Shown: positions 17,943 to 26,229 of the stretch, in pieces
Layout of the letters: each line of letters begins with the position of its first letter
How positions within the stretch are numbered: position 1 is the first letter of the stretch
Source of the DNA: CAKZSB01 sp964573105
GTDB lineage: Bacteria; Pseudomonadota; Gammaproteobacteria; Granulosicoccales; Granulosicoccaceae
Length of the DNA stretch: 64,000 nt
NCBI GenBank assembly: GCA_964573105.1
Contig: CAZNIS010000026.1
Span: forward strand, 1 to 64,000
Direction: 5' to 3'
Made by a program: the position numbers and the translations under genes
Notes under the pieces: generated by a model
The model's database searches: none
Seen by the model: only the letters and a program-made list of their open reading frames with translations
What the model was told of the DNA's origin: nothing

Positions 17943-19961
17943 TCAAACCAGATCACGGCTGATATCCTCTGACCACTCCCGATGTGCGACCACACCCTCA
18001 GCGTCACGCGCGGTCAGGCTGGCTGATATCCGCCATAGAGTCGGCAGTGCCTGGACGCTGACTGTCGTATCCAGCTCGGTGTACCATCCGTCGCGCTGGT
18101 GCACCATCGTCCATTCACACAAGGCACAGGCTGAAGAGACATCTGCCGGATTTATTGTGAAGGTCTCCCGGCTGGTGTGTTGAACTGTCAGGCCAGTGTG
18201 CAAGTGTTTGACTGCGCCGCTATCGCTATAGCGCTGATACGTTTCAAGTCCGCTCAGGAAGTTGATCTCTCGTGTACGAAGATGCTCGCCTTCGCTTAGA
18301 GTTTCTGTCTTGAGTGGCGGCGCGGTCTCGGGTCTGGCAAAAGCGGGCAGCGTGTGATCCTCTGCTCTGATGGCACGCTGTGGCAGTTCGATTCGAGCGC
18401 TACCCGCGGTGAGGGTAAGCGTAGCGTCGTATTGTGCCGGCCAGATAACGGGCCAGTAGGCAGTGGATAGCGCCAGCCTCAGGCGCTGGCCCATCGCAAT
18501 CCGCTGGCCAACAGCGTTCAACTGAATCGCAATGTCGAATGCTTCACCAGGCTGTAAGGCTGCGGGCTCGCGATGGCCGTGTCGATGGGTCAGGTTGAGC
18601 ACACCATAGCTTAGCAACGTGGCAGATCCATCGTCATTGACCGACGACAGAACCACCGTCAGGTTCGCCTGTGCGGCATCGCAGCGCAACGTGGCGTGAA
18701 ACACTGGAAAACCCAACAACTGGAGATCATCCTGCAGCGGTTCGCTTTCGAATAAGGTCATCAGCCCTAGCTCGCCGTTTTGATCCAGCGCGCCATCACC
18801 GCCGCCGTAGCCGCACCAGGCACCTGCGGTCCAGCCGGCGTTTTGCGCAGTTTTTACCACGATAGGCGAGGCGCCGGGTTTGTACGAAAGTGACTGACCT
18901 TCCAGATACAACGTGCTGATATCGAGTGCTGCTCCGTGCCAGCCGGGTTCTGCCACCCACCGGCCAGGGCGCTGATCATATGCAGTGGCAGGTAGTGCAG
19001 GCTCTTGTATCCACGCGCGCAGCATAGGTTCATCCATGATGCCAGTGTCGTGCCCCTTGAGATGTTGATCCCACCAGCGCCGGCACTCCTGTAGAAAACC
19101 AATCCGTGGGCCCGGTGTTGCAAAATGCGGGTACTTGTGAGCCCATGGTCCTATCAGGCCCTTGCGCGGGCAGGACAGATTCTCCAGCATCCTGAAGATC
19201 GCGTTGGTGTAGCCGTCCGTCCAGCCACCAACTGCATACACGGGTACTTTGATTTTGGCGTAGTCTTCACAGACGGAACCGTGTGCATAAAAATCATCGC
19301 GACGCTGATGGGAAAACCAGTCGAGCATCCACAGTCCGTTGTTGTCCAGGCGCTGGCGCCACATGTCTCGCCAGCGCTCGCCAACGATAGCCGGGTCAGG
19401 TGGTGTGTTGGCAATTGAAAAAGCAGTCGCACCCCAGGCGATTTTGTCAGTCAGTGCGCAACCGCCCATAAAATGGATGTCATCGGCATAGCGATCGTCG
19501 GTCGAACACAAGGTAATAACCGCTGCCAGTGCCGGTGGCTGGCGGGCGGCGACTTGCAGTCCGTTAAAGCCACCCCAGCTAATACCAATCATACCCACTC
19601 GACCGCTGCACCAGGTTTGGGTTGCCAGCCAGTCGATAATTGCCAGTGCATCGTCCTGCTCTTGCCGCAGATATTCACCCAGGCAAATACCTTCACTGTC
19701 ACCAGTGCCTCGCATGTCGACTCGCACGCTGGCGTAGCCGTGGCCGGCAAAGTAGGGGTGGGTCAGTTGATCGCGCTCGACTGTACCGTCGCGCTTTCGA
19801 TAGGGCAGATACTCAAGTATCGCAGGTACCGGGTCTTCTTCGGCATCCTCCGGAAGCCAGATGCGAGCGGCCAGCCGTGTGCCATCCGGCATCGCAATCC
19901 AGGTGTTTTCAATTTCTTTTACCGCGCGGGGAAAGTTTTGCACCACGTGAATCGGATCCAT
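17943..19961 (-). CDS. CocE/NonD family hydrolase (copy 1)
   Basis: A 672-residue serine hydrolase of the CocE/NonD (X-Pro dipeptidyl-peptidase S15-like) family, which cleaves esters or amides, for example cocaine esterase and alpha-amino-acid ester hydrolases. The nucleophile is S128 in GISWGG. The N-terminal alpha/beta fold shows WIAMPDGTRLAARIWLP and VRVDMRGTGDSEG. The C-terminal third is the jelly-roll domain with LRLALSTAYWPVIWPA. No signal peptide is visible, so it should be cytoplasmic. A good ribosome-binding site (AAAAAGGAG) precedes the ATG, and the start lies 12 bases after the ATPase stop. It probably hydrolyses the compound imported by the preceding ABC transporter. A paralogue is encoded at 26230-28185. 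Confidence 0.92.
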   Translation of the reverse strand: MDPIHVVQNFPRAVKEIENTWIAMPDGTRLAARIWLPEDAEEDPVPAILEYLPYRKRDGTVERDQLTHPYFAGHGYASVRVDMRGTGDSEGICLGEYLRQEQDDALAIIDWLATQTWCSGRVGMIGISWGGFNGLQVAARQPPALAAVITLCSTDDRYADDIHFMGGCALTDKIAWGATAFSIANTPPDPAIVGERWRDMWRQRLDNNGLWMLDWFSHQRRDDFYAHGSVCEDYAKIKVPVYAVGGWTDGYTNAIFRMLENLSCPRKGLIGPWAHKYPHFATPGPRIGFLQECRRWWDQHLKGHDTGIMDEPMLRAWIQEPALPATAYDQRPGRWVAEPGWHGAALDISTLYLEGQSLSYKPGASPIVVKTAQNAGWTAGAWCGYGGGDGALDQNGELGLMTLFESEPLQDDLQLLGFPVFHATLRCDAAQANLTVVLSSVNDDGSATLLSYGVLNLTHRHGHREPAALQPGEAFDIAIQLNAVGQRIAMGQRLRLALSTAYWPVIWPAQYDATLTLTAGSARIELPQRAIRAEDHTLPAFARPETAPPLKTETLSEGEHLRTREINFLSGLETYQRYSDSGAVKHLHTGLTVQHTSRETFTINPADVSSACALCEWTMVHQRDGWYTELDTTVSVQALPTLWRISASLTARDAEGVVAHREWSEDISRDLV

Positions 19962-19973
19962 ACTGGCTCCTTT

Positions 19974-20954
19974 TTAACGCGTCACAGCCGATGCTTGCCC
20001 GGCTGTAAGTGGGAAGTGACAGCTGACGACATGAGCGCCGTTATCACTTGTGACTGGCGCCTCGACGCTGCAACGTGATTGTGCCCTGGGGCAGCGTGGA
20101 TGAAATTCGCAACCGCCTGGACGCGCCAGCAGGGAGGGAACCTCGGCGGGCAGGGTGATGCGTGTGTGCACGCGATCCGGGTCCGGCTCCGGGTTGGCGG
20201 ACAGGAGTGCCTGGGTATAGGGGTGTTTCGGTGTGGCGAAAACCTCGCGGGTGGGACCGCGCTCGACAAATCGCCCGAGATACATCACTGCGACATGATC
20301 GGCTACATGGTGTACGACATGCAGGTTGTGCGTGATAAACAGCATCGCCAGATTCATCCGCTCGCGCAGATCCATCATTAGGTTCAGTATCTCACCCTGG
20401 ACTGATACGTCCAGCCCGGCTGTCGGCTCATCGGCAACAATTAGCGCGGGGTTCAGCGCAATTGCGCGCGCCACCCCGACACGTCGCGCCTGGCCACCGG
20501 ACAGCTGGTGCGGGTAGCGATCCAGATACGCTGCCGGCAGACCCACCTGCGCCAGTAGTTGACGCGTCTGTTCGTGGATATCGTGCGCCGCGTCGCGATG
20601 AATACGAAAGGGTTCTGCCAGTAGTTCGCTGATCGTCATGCGCGGTGACAGAGATCCCATTGGATCCTGAAACATCATCGCCATTCGTCGTCGATGGGGT
20701 TTCATCTGCGTGCGCGTCAACTGGTCGATGCGTACGCCTTTAAAGCTGACACTGCCGCTGGCAATTGGCTGTAACGCGTTGATTGCCCGCGCCAGTGTCG
20801 TTTTGCCCGAGCCACTTTCCCCCACCAGTGCGAATGTCTTGCCTGCCGGCAGGGAGAAGCTGACTCCGGCGACCGCTTGTATCGATTGTCGTCGCCAGGC
20901 CGGACCGACTCGAAATTCGACACTGAGATCGTCTACGTCCAGCAGGGCGCTCAT
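19974..20954 (-). CDS. Opp/Dpp-type ABC transporter ATPase, OppF/DppF-like
   Basis: A 326-residue ATPase with Walker A GESGSGKTTLA, signature LSGGQARRVGVAR and Walker B LIVADEPTAGLD, all intact. The C-terminal oligopeptide-transporter extension contains the conserved cysteine segment (GCEFHPRCPRAQSRC), which in some Opp/Dpp ATPases binds an iron-sulfur cluster. Length is normal for OppF. It overlaps the OppD-like gene by four bases (ATGA). It energises import of an oligopeptide-like substrate with the four genes upstream. Confidence 0.94.
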   Translation of the reverse strand: MSALLDVDDLSVEFRVGPAWRRQSIQAVAGVSFSLPAGKTFALVGESGSGKTTLARAINALQPIASGSVSFKGVRIDQLTRTQMKPHRRRMAMMFQDPMGSLSPRMTISELLAEPFRIHRDAAHDIHEQTRQLLAQVGLPAAYLDRYPHQLSGGQARRVGVARAIALNPALIVADEPTAGLDVSVQGEILNLMMDLRERMNLAMLFITHNLHVVHHVADHVAVMYLGRFVERGPTREVFATPKHPYTQALLSANPEPDPDRVHTRITLPAEVPSLLARPGGCEFHPRCPRAQSRCSVEAPVTSDNGAHVVSCHFPLTAGQASAVTR

Positions 20955-21943
20955 GAGTTGCCCGCGTCAATACAGCGAGCAATATGGCCTGTCGCCACTT
21001 CAATCACCGGAGGAGTTGAATCGCAGGCGAGCTGGCGGCGGTCGCAGCGAGGTGCAAAAATGCAGCCGCGTGTCGGCTGGCGAAGATCGGGGATCTCGCC
21101 TGCGATCGTTGGCAGTCGCAGTGTGTTTTGCCGCTGCGATGCAGAATCGATAGCGGCCGTGCTGTGACGCGCCGGGTCGCACTCGAGCAATCGGGCAGTA
21201 TACGGGTGCTGCGGGTGGTTGAAAATCTGCCTGACCGATCCGTGCTCGACGACTTCTCCGGCATACATCACAACGACGTCGTCACACAATTCTGCGATCA
21301 CACCGAGGTGGTGAGAAACAAACATCACCGCACAGCCGATCTGTTGTTGCAGTTGCTGCAATAACTCAATGATTGCCACCTCGAGGGTGGCATCTAGCGC
21401 GGTCGTGGGTTCGTCTGCGATCAGCAATGCCGGTTTCATCATCAAGGCCATTGCAATCGCAATGCGCTGTTTCATGCCCCCCGAAAACTCGTGAGGGTAG
21501 CGCTTCAGCGCGGCCTGTGGATCCGGAATGCGAACCTGTTCCAGACTATCGATGCAGCGTGCGATTTTATCTCGCTTGCTGTCGGCCAGACGATACTGAA
21601 TATTGAGCATCTGGCGACCGATCGAGAGCACCGGGTTCAATGTACCCATCGGGTCCTGGAAGACGGTGCTGATTCGCTGGCCGAGCAATTCGCGCATGCC
21701 TTGCTCGGATCGTTCGTTTATCGCCTCCCCCTCGAACAGGATGCTGCCGCGTTGAATTTGGCCGTTGTCTGCCAGCAGGCCGAGTATCGCGCTGATCAGC
21801 GTAGATTTGCCACAGCCGCTCTCACCGACAATACCGACGATGCGTCGTTCCGGCACGTCGAATGAAACGTTTCGCAGCGCTTGTAACTCGCCTCCGTCGG
21901 TAGTGAAGCTGACACTCAGATTTTGAATCGACAACACGTTCAT
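20951..21943 (-). CDS. Opp/Dpp-type ABC transporter ATPase, OppD/DppD-like
   Basis: A 330-residue ATPase from the ATG at 21943. An upstream in-frame start at 22051 lies inside the permease gene and would add an unrelated leader. Walker A is GESGCGKSTL, the signature FSGGMKQRIAIA and Walker B LLIADEPTTALD. The C-terminal oligopeptide-transporter cysteine motif is present (GCIFAPRCDRRQLAC). The ATGA overlap with the OppC-like permease at 21940-21943 supports the chosen start and translational coupling. Confidence 0.94.
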   Translation of the reverse strand: MNVLSIQNLSVSFTTDGGELQALRNVSFDVPERRIVGIVGESGCGKSTLISAILGLLADNGQIQRGSILFEGEAINERSEQGMRELLGQRISTVFQDPMGTLNPVLSIGRQMLNIQYRLADSKRDKIARCIDSLEQVRIPDPQAALKRYPHEFSGGMKQRIAIAMALMMKPALLIADEPTTALDATLEVAIIELLQQLQQQIGCAVMFVSHHLGVIAELCDDVVVMYAGEVVEHGSVRQIFNHPQHPYTARLLECDPARHSTAAIDSASQRQNTLRLPTIAGEIPDLRQPTRGCIFAPRCDRRQLACDSTPPVIEVATGHIARCIDAGNS

Positions 21944-22803
21944 GAGCGTCGCTTCAATCGCGGGTCGAACAGATCGCGCAGTGTCTCGCCCAAAAAGGTG
22001 AAGCCGAGTGTCGTTAATATGATGGGCAGGCCACCCGCGATTGCGATCCACGGTGTATCTCGAATGGCGCTGAATCCGTCGTTCAGGATGGCGCCCCAGC
22101 TTGGCGTTGGCGGGCGCACACCCAGACCGAGAAAACTCATGCCCGCCTCAATTGCGATCACGACCGGAATGTCCATTGACGCCAGTATCAACAGCGGGCC
22201 AATCGAGTTGGGCATGATGTGACGGGCAAGAATGCGTGCTGTGGTTGCCCCCATACTCTGCGCGGCAGTGACAAACTCGGCCGTTTTTAGTGCCAGTGTC
22301 TGAGTGCGTACGATGCGTGCGTAGCCCGGCACATTAACCAGAACGACCACCACCACGACTGCGGTTAATGAGGGGCCAAAAAGGGTGACGAGTGCCAGTG
22401 CCAGCATCACGGTCGGAAAGCTCTTGATCGAGTCGAACAGCAGGATCATGACATTGTCCAGCCAGCGCGGGCCGTAACCTGCGATGAGGCCGAGTACTAC
22501 GCCGATTATCAAGGACACACCGGTAGCAAACAGTGCAATCGACAACGCGATGCGGCTACCGTGCAACACACGACTGAACAAATCGCGACCCAGCTGATCC
22601 GTGCCGAGCAGGTGTTCTGCTGATGGCGGTAGAAAACGATCACGTGGAGATATCTTGTTCGGTTCGAACGTCGTCAGCAGATCGGCGAATATTGCACCGC
22701 ACAGCATGATAAGCACGAGCGTTACGCCGAGTGCCCCGAGCGGTTCTCGCAGGATTCGCCAGGCGGTGCGCCAGCCGCGCTGTTCAGAAGCGGCTGCGTA
22801 CAC
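21940..22803 (-). CDS. Opp/Dpp-type ABC permease, OppC/DppC-like
   Basis: A 287-residue inner-membrane permease starting at GTG 22803. It has an N-terminal helix (LGVTLVLIMLCGAIF), the typical OppC periplasmic loop with LLGTDQLGRDLFSRVLHGSR, and a BPD_transp_1 domain with about five more helices. The EAA-type coupling loop is near QSMGATTARILARHIMPNSI. It overlaps the OppB-like gene by 20 bases and pairs with it to form the translocation pore. Confidence 0.94.
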   Translation of the reverse strand: MYAAASEQRGWRTAWRILREPLGALGVTLVLIMLCGAIFADLLTTFEPNKISPRDRFLPPSAEHLLGTDQLGRDLFSRVLHGSRIALSIALFATGVSLIIGVVLGLIAGYGPRWLDNVMILLFDSIKSFPTVMLALALVTLFGPSLTAVVVVVVLVNVPGYARIVRTQTLALKTAEFVTAAQSMGATTARILARHIMPNSIGPLLILASMDIPVVIAIEAGMSFLGLGVRPPTPSWGAILNDGFSAIRDTPWIAIAGGLPIILTTLGFTFLGETLRDLFDPRLKRRS

Positions 22804-23755
22804 GGGGATCCAGCGCGCCGACGATCAGATCCGCCAGCAGGTTCAACAGCACAAACAACGCAGTGGTAACCAGCACGGCGCCGGTGACTAATGGATAATT
22901 TCGTGTCAGTATCGCGTCGTAGACAAGTTTACCGACCCCCGGCCGGGCAAACACGATTTCTGCAAACACCGCAGATGAGAGCATTTGTCCGATGCCGACC
23001 CCGAGCAGCGTGACGGTCGGCAGAATTGCGATAGGCAGCGCGTAGCGATAGGTAATCATCGCGTCGGTTAAACCGAATGCACGTGCCGTGCGAATGTGCG
23101 GCGCCTCCAGCACCTCAAGCATCGAGGCGCGGACCATCCTTGCGATATATCCCACCCAACCGAGACCAACTGCCAGTGACGGCAGAATCAGATGCTTGAG
23201 CTGATCTGCAATATCGCCCGGCTCGCCGGCGCCGATAGCCGGCAGCCATCGCAACGAAACCGAAAAGATCAACAACGCGTATATCGCCACAACAAACGAT
23301 GGCACTGCGATTACCGCGACTGACAGCACGCCCACCAGGCGATCCACCAGACTGCCACGGCGAATGGCGGCCCAGCACCCCAGCGGGATACCGAGCGCGA
23401 CGGACCAGCTGATCCCACCCGCTATCAGTGCCAGAGTAAATGGCAATTGTTCCATCACCACATCCGCGACCGGTCGCTCCGATAACACCTCATTGCCCAG
23501 ATCTCCGCGCCAGGCGTTACTGAAAAACTGCCAGAACTGCACCCATACCGGTTGATCCAGCCCCATCTTGATTCGCAGCGCGTCGCGCATTGCCTCGGTG
23601 GCCCTTGGCCCAAGTGCAACCGCTGCAGGATCGCCCGGGATCAGGTAGATCATACAAAAAAGGATCATCATCGCCAGTGAGACGATAACGAGCGCCAGTA
23701 CCAGGCGGCTTAAGGTGTACTTGAGCAAGAGGGGGCGGTGAACGCTGGCCTGCAC
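22784..23755 (-). CDS. Opp/Dpp-type ABC permease, OppB/DppB-like
   Basis: A 323-residue permease starting at GTG 23755. The first helix (LVLALVIVSLAMMILFCMIYLIPGDPA) with the following DPA motif is characteristic of OppB/DppB. The last helices contain EIVFARPGVGKLVYDAILTRNYPLV, another family hallmark. Six transmembrane segments are expected. It lies 39 bases after the substrate-binding-protein gene. Confidence 0.94.
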   Translation of the reverse strand: MQASVHRPLLLKYTLSRLVLALVIVSLAMMILFCMIYLIPGDPAAVALGPRATEAMRDALRIKMGLDQPVWVQFWQFFSNAWRGDLGNEVLSERPVADVVMEQLPFTLALIAGGISWSVALGIPLGCWAAIRRGSLVDRLVGVLSVAVIAVPSFVVAIYALLIFSVSLRWLPAIGAGEPGDIADQLKHLILPSLAVGLGWVGYIARMVRASMLEVLEAPHIRTARAFGLTDAMITYRYALPIAILPTVTLLGVGIGQMLSSAVFAEIVFARPGVGKLVYDAILTRNYPLVTGAVLVTTALFVLLNLLADLIVGALDPRVRSRF

Positions 23756-23794
23756 GCCTGTCGATACTGACCAGGCGTGCAGGCGTTGCGTTAC

Positions 23795-25348
23795 TTAGGC
23801 GGGCTTGAATTCCTGCAACAGCGATTCACCGTTGGGCTTTAAGCCCGGAACGATGTTGTCGCGATGAATGGCGCCGACAACTTCGTGTGTCAGAAACACG
23901 TAGCTGCCGCTCTCGTCCATCAGGGCCTGCATCTTTTTGTATATTTCATCGCGTTTGCCAAAGTCACTCTCAACCAGGCCCTGATCGTGCAGCGCTTTGT
24001 ATTCCTCGCTATTGAAGCGCTCCCAGTTCCATACACCAACTTGCTCCGGTGTGAACCAGACGCTGGCCCAGCTCGGATCGGGCTGCATCGAGAATCGGCT
24101 CAGTACCAACTGCAGTTTGTTCCAGTAGTCGCCGTCCTTAGAGCCAAGTGTCCAGAAGGTGCCGCTGTCATTCTGTTTAATTTCGCAGTTGATACCGACC
24201 TCGGCCAGATTGGCCTGTATGACCTGCGCAGCACTGAGTCGCTCTGATTGATTGAGTATGTCCAGGGTCACGGTGAGATCAGTGATGCCTTCCTGCTTGA
24301 GTAGCTCGCGTGCCTTGTCCGGATCATAGTCGTAGGAAACGCTGTCGCGACTGCCCGGCAGGCCAGGTGCAACGATGCCGTTGCCGACGGTAGCGGCGCC
24401 ATAGTAGGCCGCGTCGACCACTAGTTGCCGGTCAATCGCGTGCTGCACCGCACGGCGAACATTGAGGTTGTCAAAAGGGGCCACATCCTGATTGATGCCG
24501 AGCCACACATAGGCCAGTGACGGCTTTTCCAGTACCACACTGTTGGCAGGTGGGTTCTTTTTCAATCGCGGGATCGAGCTGACTGAAGTCCATGTGTAAT
24601 CCAGATCACCAGCTTCAAAGCCGCGCTCGGCGGTGGCCGGATCCTCAATCGGGATTATGTGAATTTCCTCGTAGCCACCGGGCTCATGTGCCCAGTCCGG
24701 GTTGCGGCGCAATACCGTTTTCTGTTTTGGCTGCCATTCGGCAAGCAGATACTGACCTGACTGTGCCACCGGCTTGGTTGTGATTTTATCGCCGAGCTCT
24801 TCCATCGCCTTTTTTGACAAAATGCATGAAGCGGGTGTGGGCAGGGTAGTCGACCACAGTGGCACAAATTTATTCTTAAGGTGTATCAGGCCAGAGAGCT
24901 TGTCTTTTACTTCAACTTCTTTCAGTGCACCCCAGTCACCGGCATATGGGCTCTCAAGCGCAGGGTCCGCAATGCGTTCGATCGAGAATTTTACATCCTC
25001 GGCTGTCATCTGGCCGTAGCCGTCGGTGAAGACGATGTTATCGCGTAGTGTAAACGCAACGGTTAGATCGTCGATTTGCTCAATCGTTTCAACCGCAACA
25101 GGCTTCCAGCCCCAGGTGTCGCCGGCCTGCGGGATAACCAGCGGAGCGAAGATTGAGCGGATGATATCGTCTTCGGGCAGGGATACGCGAAAGGCCGGAT
25201 CGAGGACCTGCAAATCAGAGTAGCTGCGCACCGTCAGGATCTTGCCGTCATCGGAGATCGACAGTCGTGGCAGTGCCATGCTCGCCACGCCAAAAGCACC
25301 GGCTGCAGCCAAAAACGAACGCCGGGAGAGATCAGTTGTTTCAGTCAT
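23795..25348 (-). CDS. Peptide/opine-type ABC substrate-binding protein, Tat signal
   Basis: A 517-residue SBP_bac_5 (DppA/OppA family) periplasmic binding protein from the ATG at 25348, which has GGAGG seven bases upstream. A longer frame begins at 25378 without such a site. The N-terminus carries a twin-arginine motif (LSRRSFLAAAGAFGVASMALP), predicting Tat export. Family segments are LDPAFRVSLPEDDIIRSIF, TVAFTLRDNIVFTDG and NLNVRRAVQHAIDRQLVVDA. It supplies substrate to the permeases encoded next. The ligand cannot be read from sequence. It follows the XRE-cupin regulator gene by 26 bases and is probably cotranscribed with it. Confidence 0.93.
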   Translation of the reverse strand: MTETTDLSRRSFLAAAGAFGVASMALPRLSISDDGKILTVRSYSDLQVLDPAFRVSLPEDDIIRSIFAPLVIPQAGDTWGWKPVAVETIEQIDDLTVAFTLRDNIVFTDGYGQMTAEDVKFSIERIADPALESPYAGDWGALKEVEVKDKLSGLIHLKNKFVPLWSTTLPTPASCILSKKAMEELGDKITTKPVAQSGQYLLAEWQPKQKTVLRRNPDWAHEPGGYEEIHIIPIEDPATAERGFEAGDLDYTWTSVSSIPRLKKNPPANSVVLEKPSLAYVWLGINQDVAPFDNLNVRRAVQHAIDRQLVVDAAYYGAATVGNGIVAPGLPGSRDSVSYDYDPDKARELLKQEGITDLTVTLDILNQSERLSAAQVIQANLAEVGINCEIKQNDSGTFWTLGSKDGDYWNKLQLVLSRFSMQPDPSWASVWFTPEQVGVWNWERFNSEEYKALHDQGLVESDFGKRDEIYKKMQALMDESGSYVFLTHEVVGAIHRDNIVPGLKPNGESLLQEFKPA

Positions 25349-25374
25349 TGCATTCCTCCATTGGATCGGGTTGT

Positions 25375-26070
25375 TCACACTAGGTGGCTTTGCTTGTCAC
25401 CACCGGTTTTTGCGGCGACGACATCACTGGGTATGACGACCGGAGAGGCGGCCCAGATCAATCGCGCCGGATGGTCTGTCTGGTTGCGTACGTTGTGTAC
25501 CACTGAGGCTGGAAAACTGTAGCTGTCACCCTGTTTCAGTGTGATGATTTCATCGCCGATCAACAGCTGCAGTTCGCCATCGAGTACATAACCGTGAGTC
25601 TCGCCGCCATGTTGGTACAGGTGTTCAAGCTGGCGTGTCGAGCGCGGTGCGTAGTCCGCCACACCCATGTAGAAGTTGCCGCCGATTGAGCTGGAAAGCA
25701 GTGCGTCTGTGTAGCCAACTTCAGCAGCGGATTCTCCGTACAGCACATTGAGGTTGCGCCGGTTGCGGCGGCGCACCACAAACGTGCGCTCCAGTGGTCC
25801 CTCGCCGGGACGCCGCGCGAAAAACCAGTCGGCCGAGACATCGAGTGCGCTGGCGATCTTTGCGATCACATCGATTGATGGATTGGTAGCGCCTCGCTCG
25901 ATTGCGCTGAGGTGGCTCAGCGACACGCCGCTTGCCGCCGCCATGTCTTTCAGTGTCATCTGTCGGGCCCGGCGAACCTGGCGGACCTCTGAGCCGAGTG
26001 ACGCCAGTCCGCCAGACAGGGCCAGTACGTCGGCGCAGGTTTGAGGTTGTGACAACTCGTGAGTGGACAT
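25375..26070 (-). CDS. XRE-family regulator with C-terminal cupin domain
   Basis: A 231-residue regulator. Residues about 28-82 are a lambda-repressor-like helix-turn-helix (RRARQMTLKDMAAASGVSLSHLSAIERGATNPSIDVIAKIA). Residues about 145-222 are a cupin_2 barrel (QHGGETHGYVLDGELQLLIGDEIITLKQGDSYSFP) expected to bind a small ligand. This architecture is that of PuuR/SutR-like regulators of amino-acid, polyamine or peptide metabolism. The ATG at 26070 is preferred over the TTG at 26127 because that TTG is part of a -35 box. It is the first gene of the ABC transporter operon and diverges from the second CocE gene, so it probably controls both and itself. Confidence 0.9.
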   Translation of the reverse strand: MSTHELSQPQTCADVLALSGGLASLGSEVRQVRRARQMTLKDMAAASGVSLSHLSAIERGATNPSIDVIAKIASALDVSADWFFARRPGEGPLERTFVVRRRNRRNLNVLYGESAAEVGYTDALLSSSIGGNFYMGVADYAPRSTRQLEHLYQHGGETHGYVLDGELQLLIGDEIITLKQGDSYSFPASVVHNVRNQTDHPARLIWAASPVVIPSDVVAAKTGGDKQSHLV

Positions 26071-26097
26071 TGGTCGTTGGCGATCAGTGAACCTGTT

Positions 26098-26127
26098 CGT
26101 ATACTGCCACAGTAATTCATCTGTCAA
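26098..26127 (-). promoter_or_regulatory. sigma-70-type promoter of the regulator/ABC operon
   Basis: On the minus strand, TTGACA (26127-26122) and TATACG (26103-26098) are separated by 18 bases and lie 28 bases ahead of the regulator ATG at 26070. The -35 hexamer is a perfect consensus match. It overlaps a candidate TTG start, which is therefore rejected. Autoregulation by the XRE-cupin protein is plausible. Confidence 0.6.
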
Positions 26128-26229
26128 AAGAAAATTGTTTAGAAATTCTTGTCACTCTCGAGCGCCTGCGGGGTGTCTGGTCTGCCGCTCTGTGAGTTCG
26201 TCAATCGCCGTACTTTGGGGATGGTTGCC

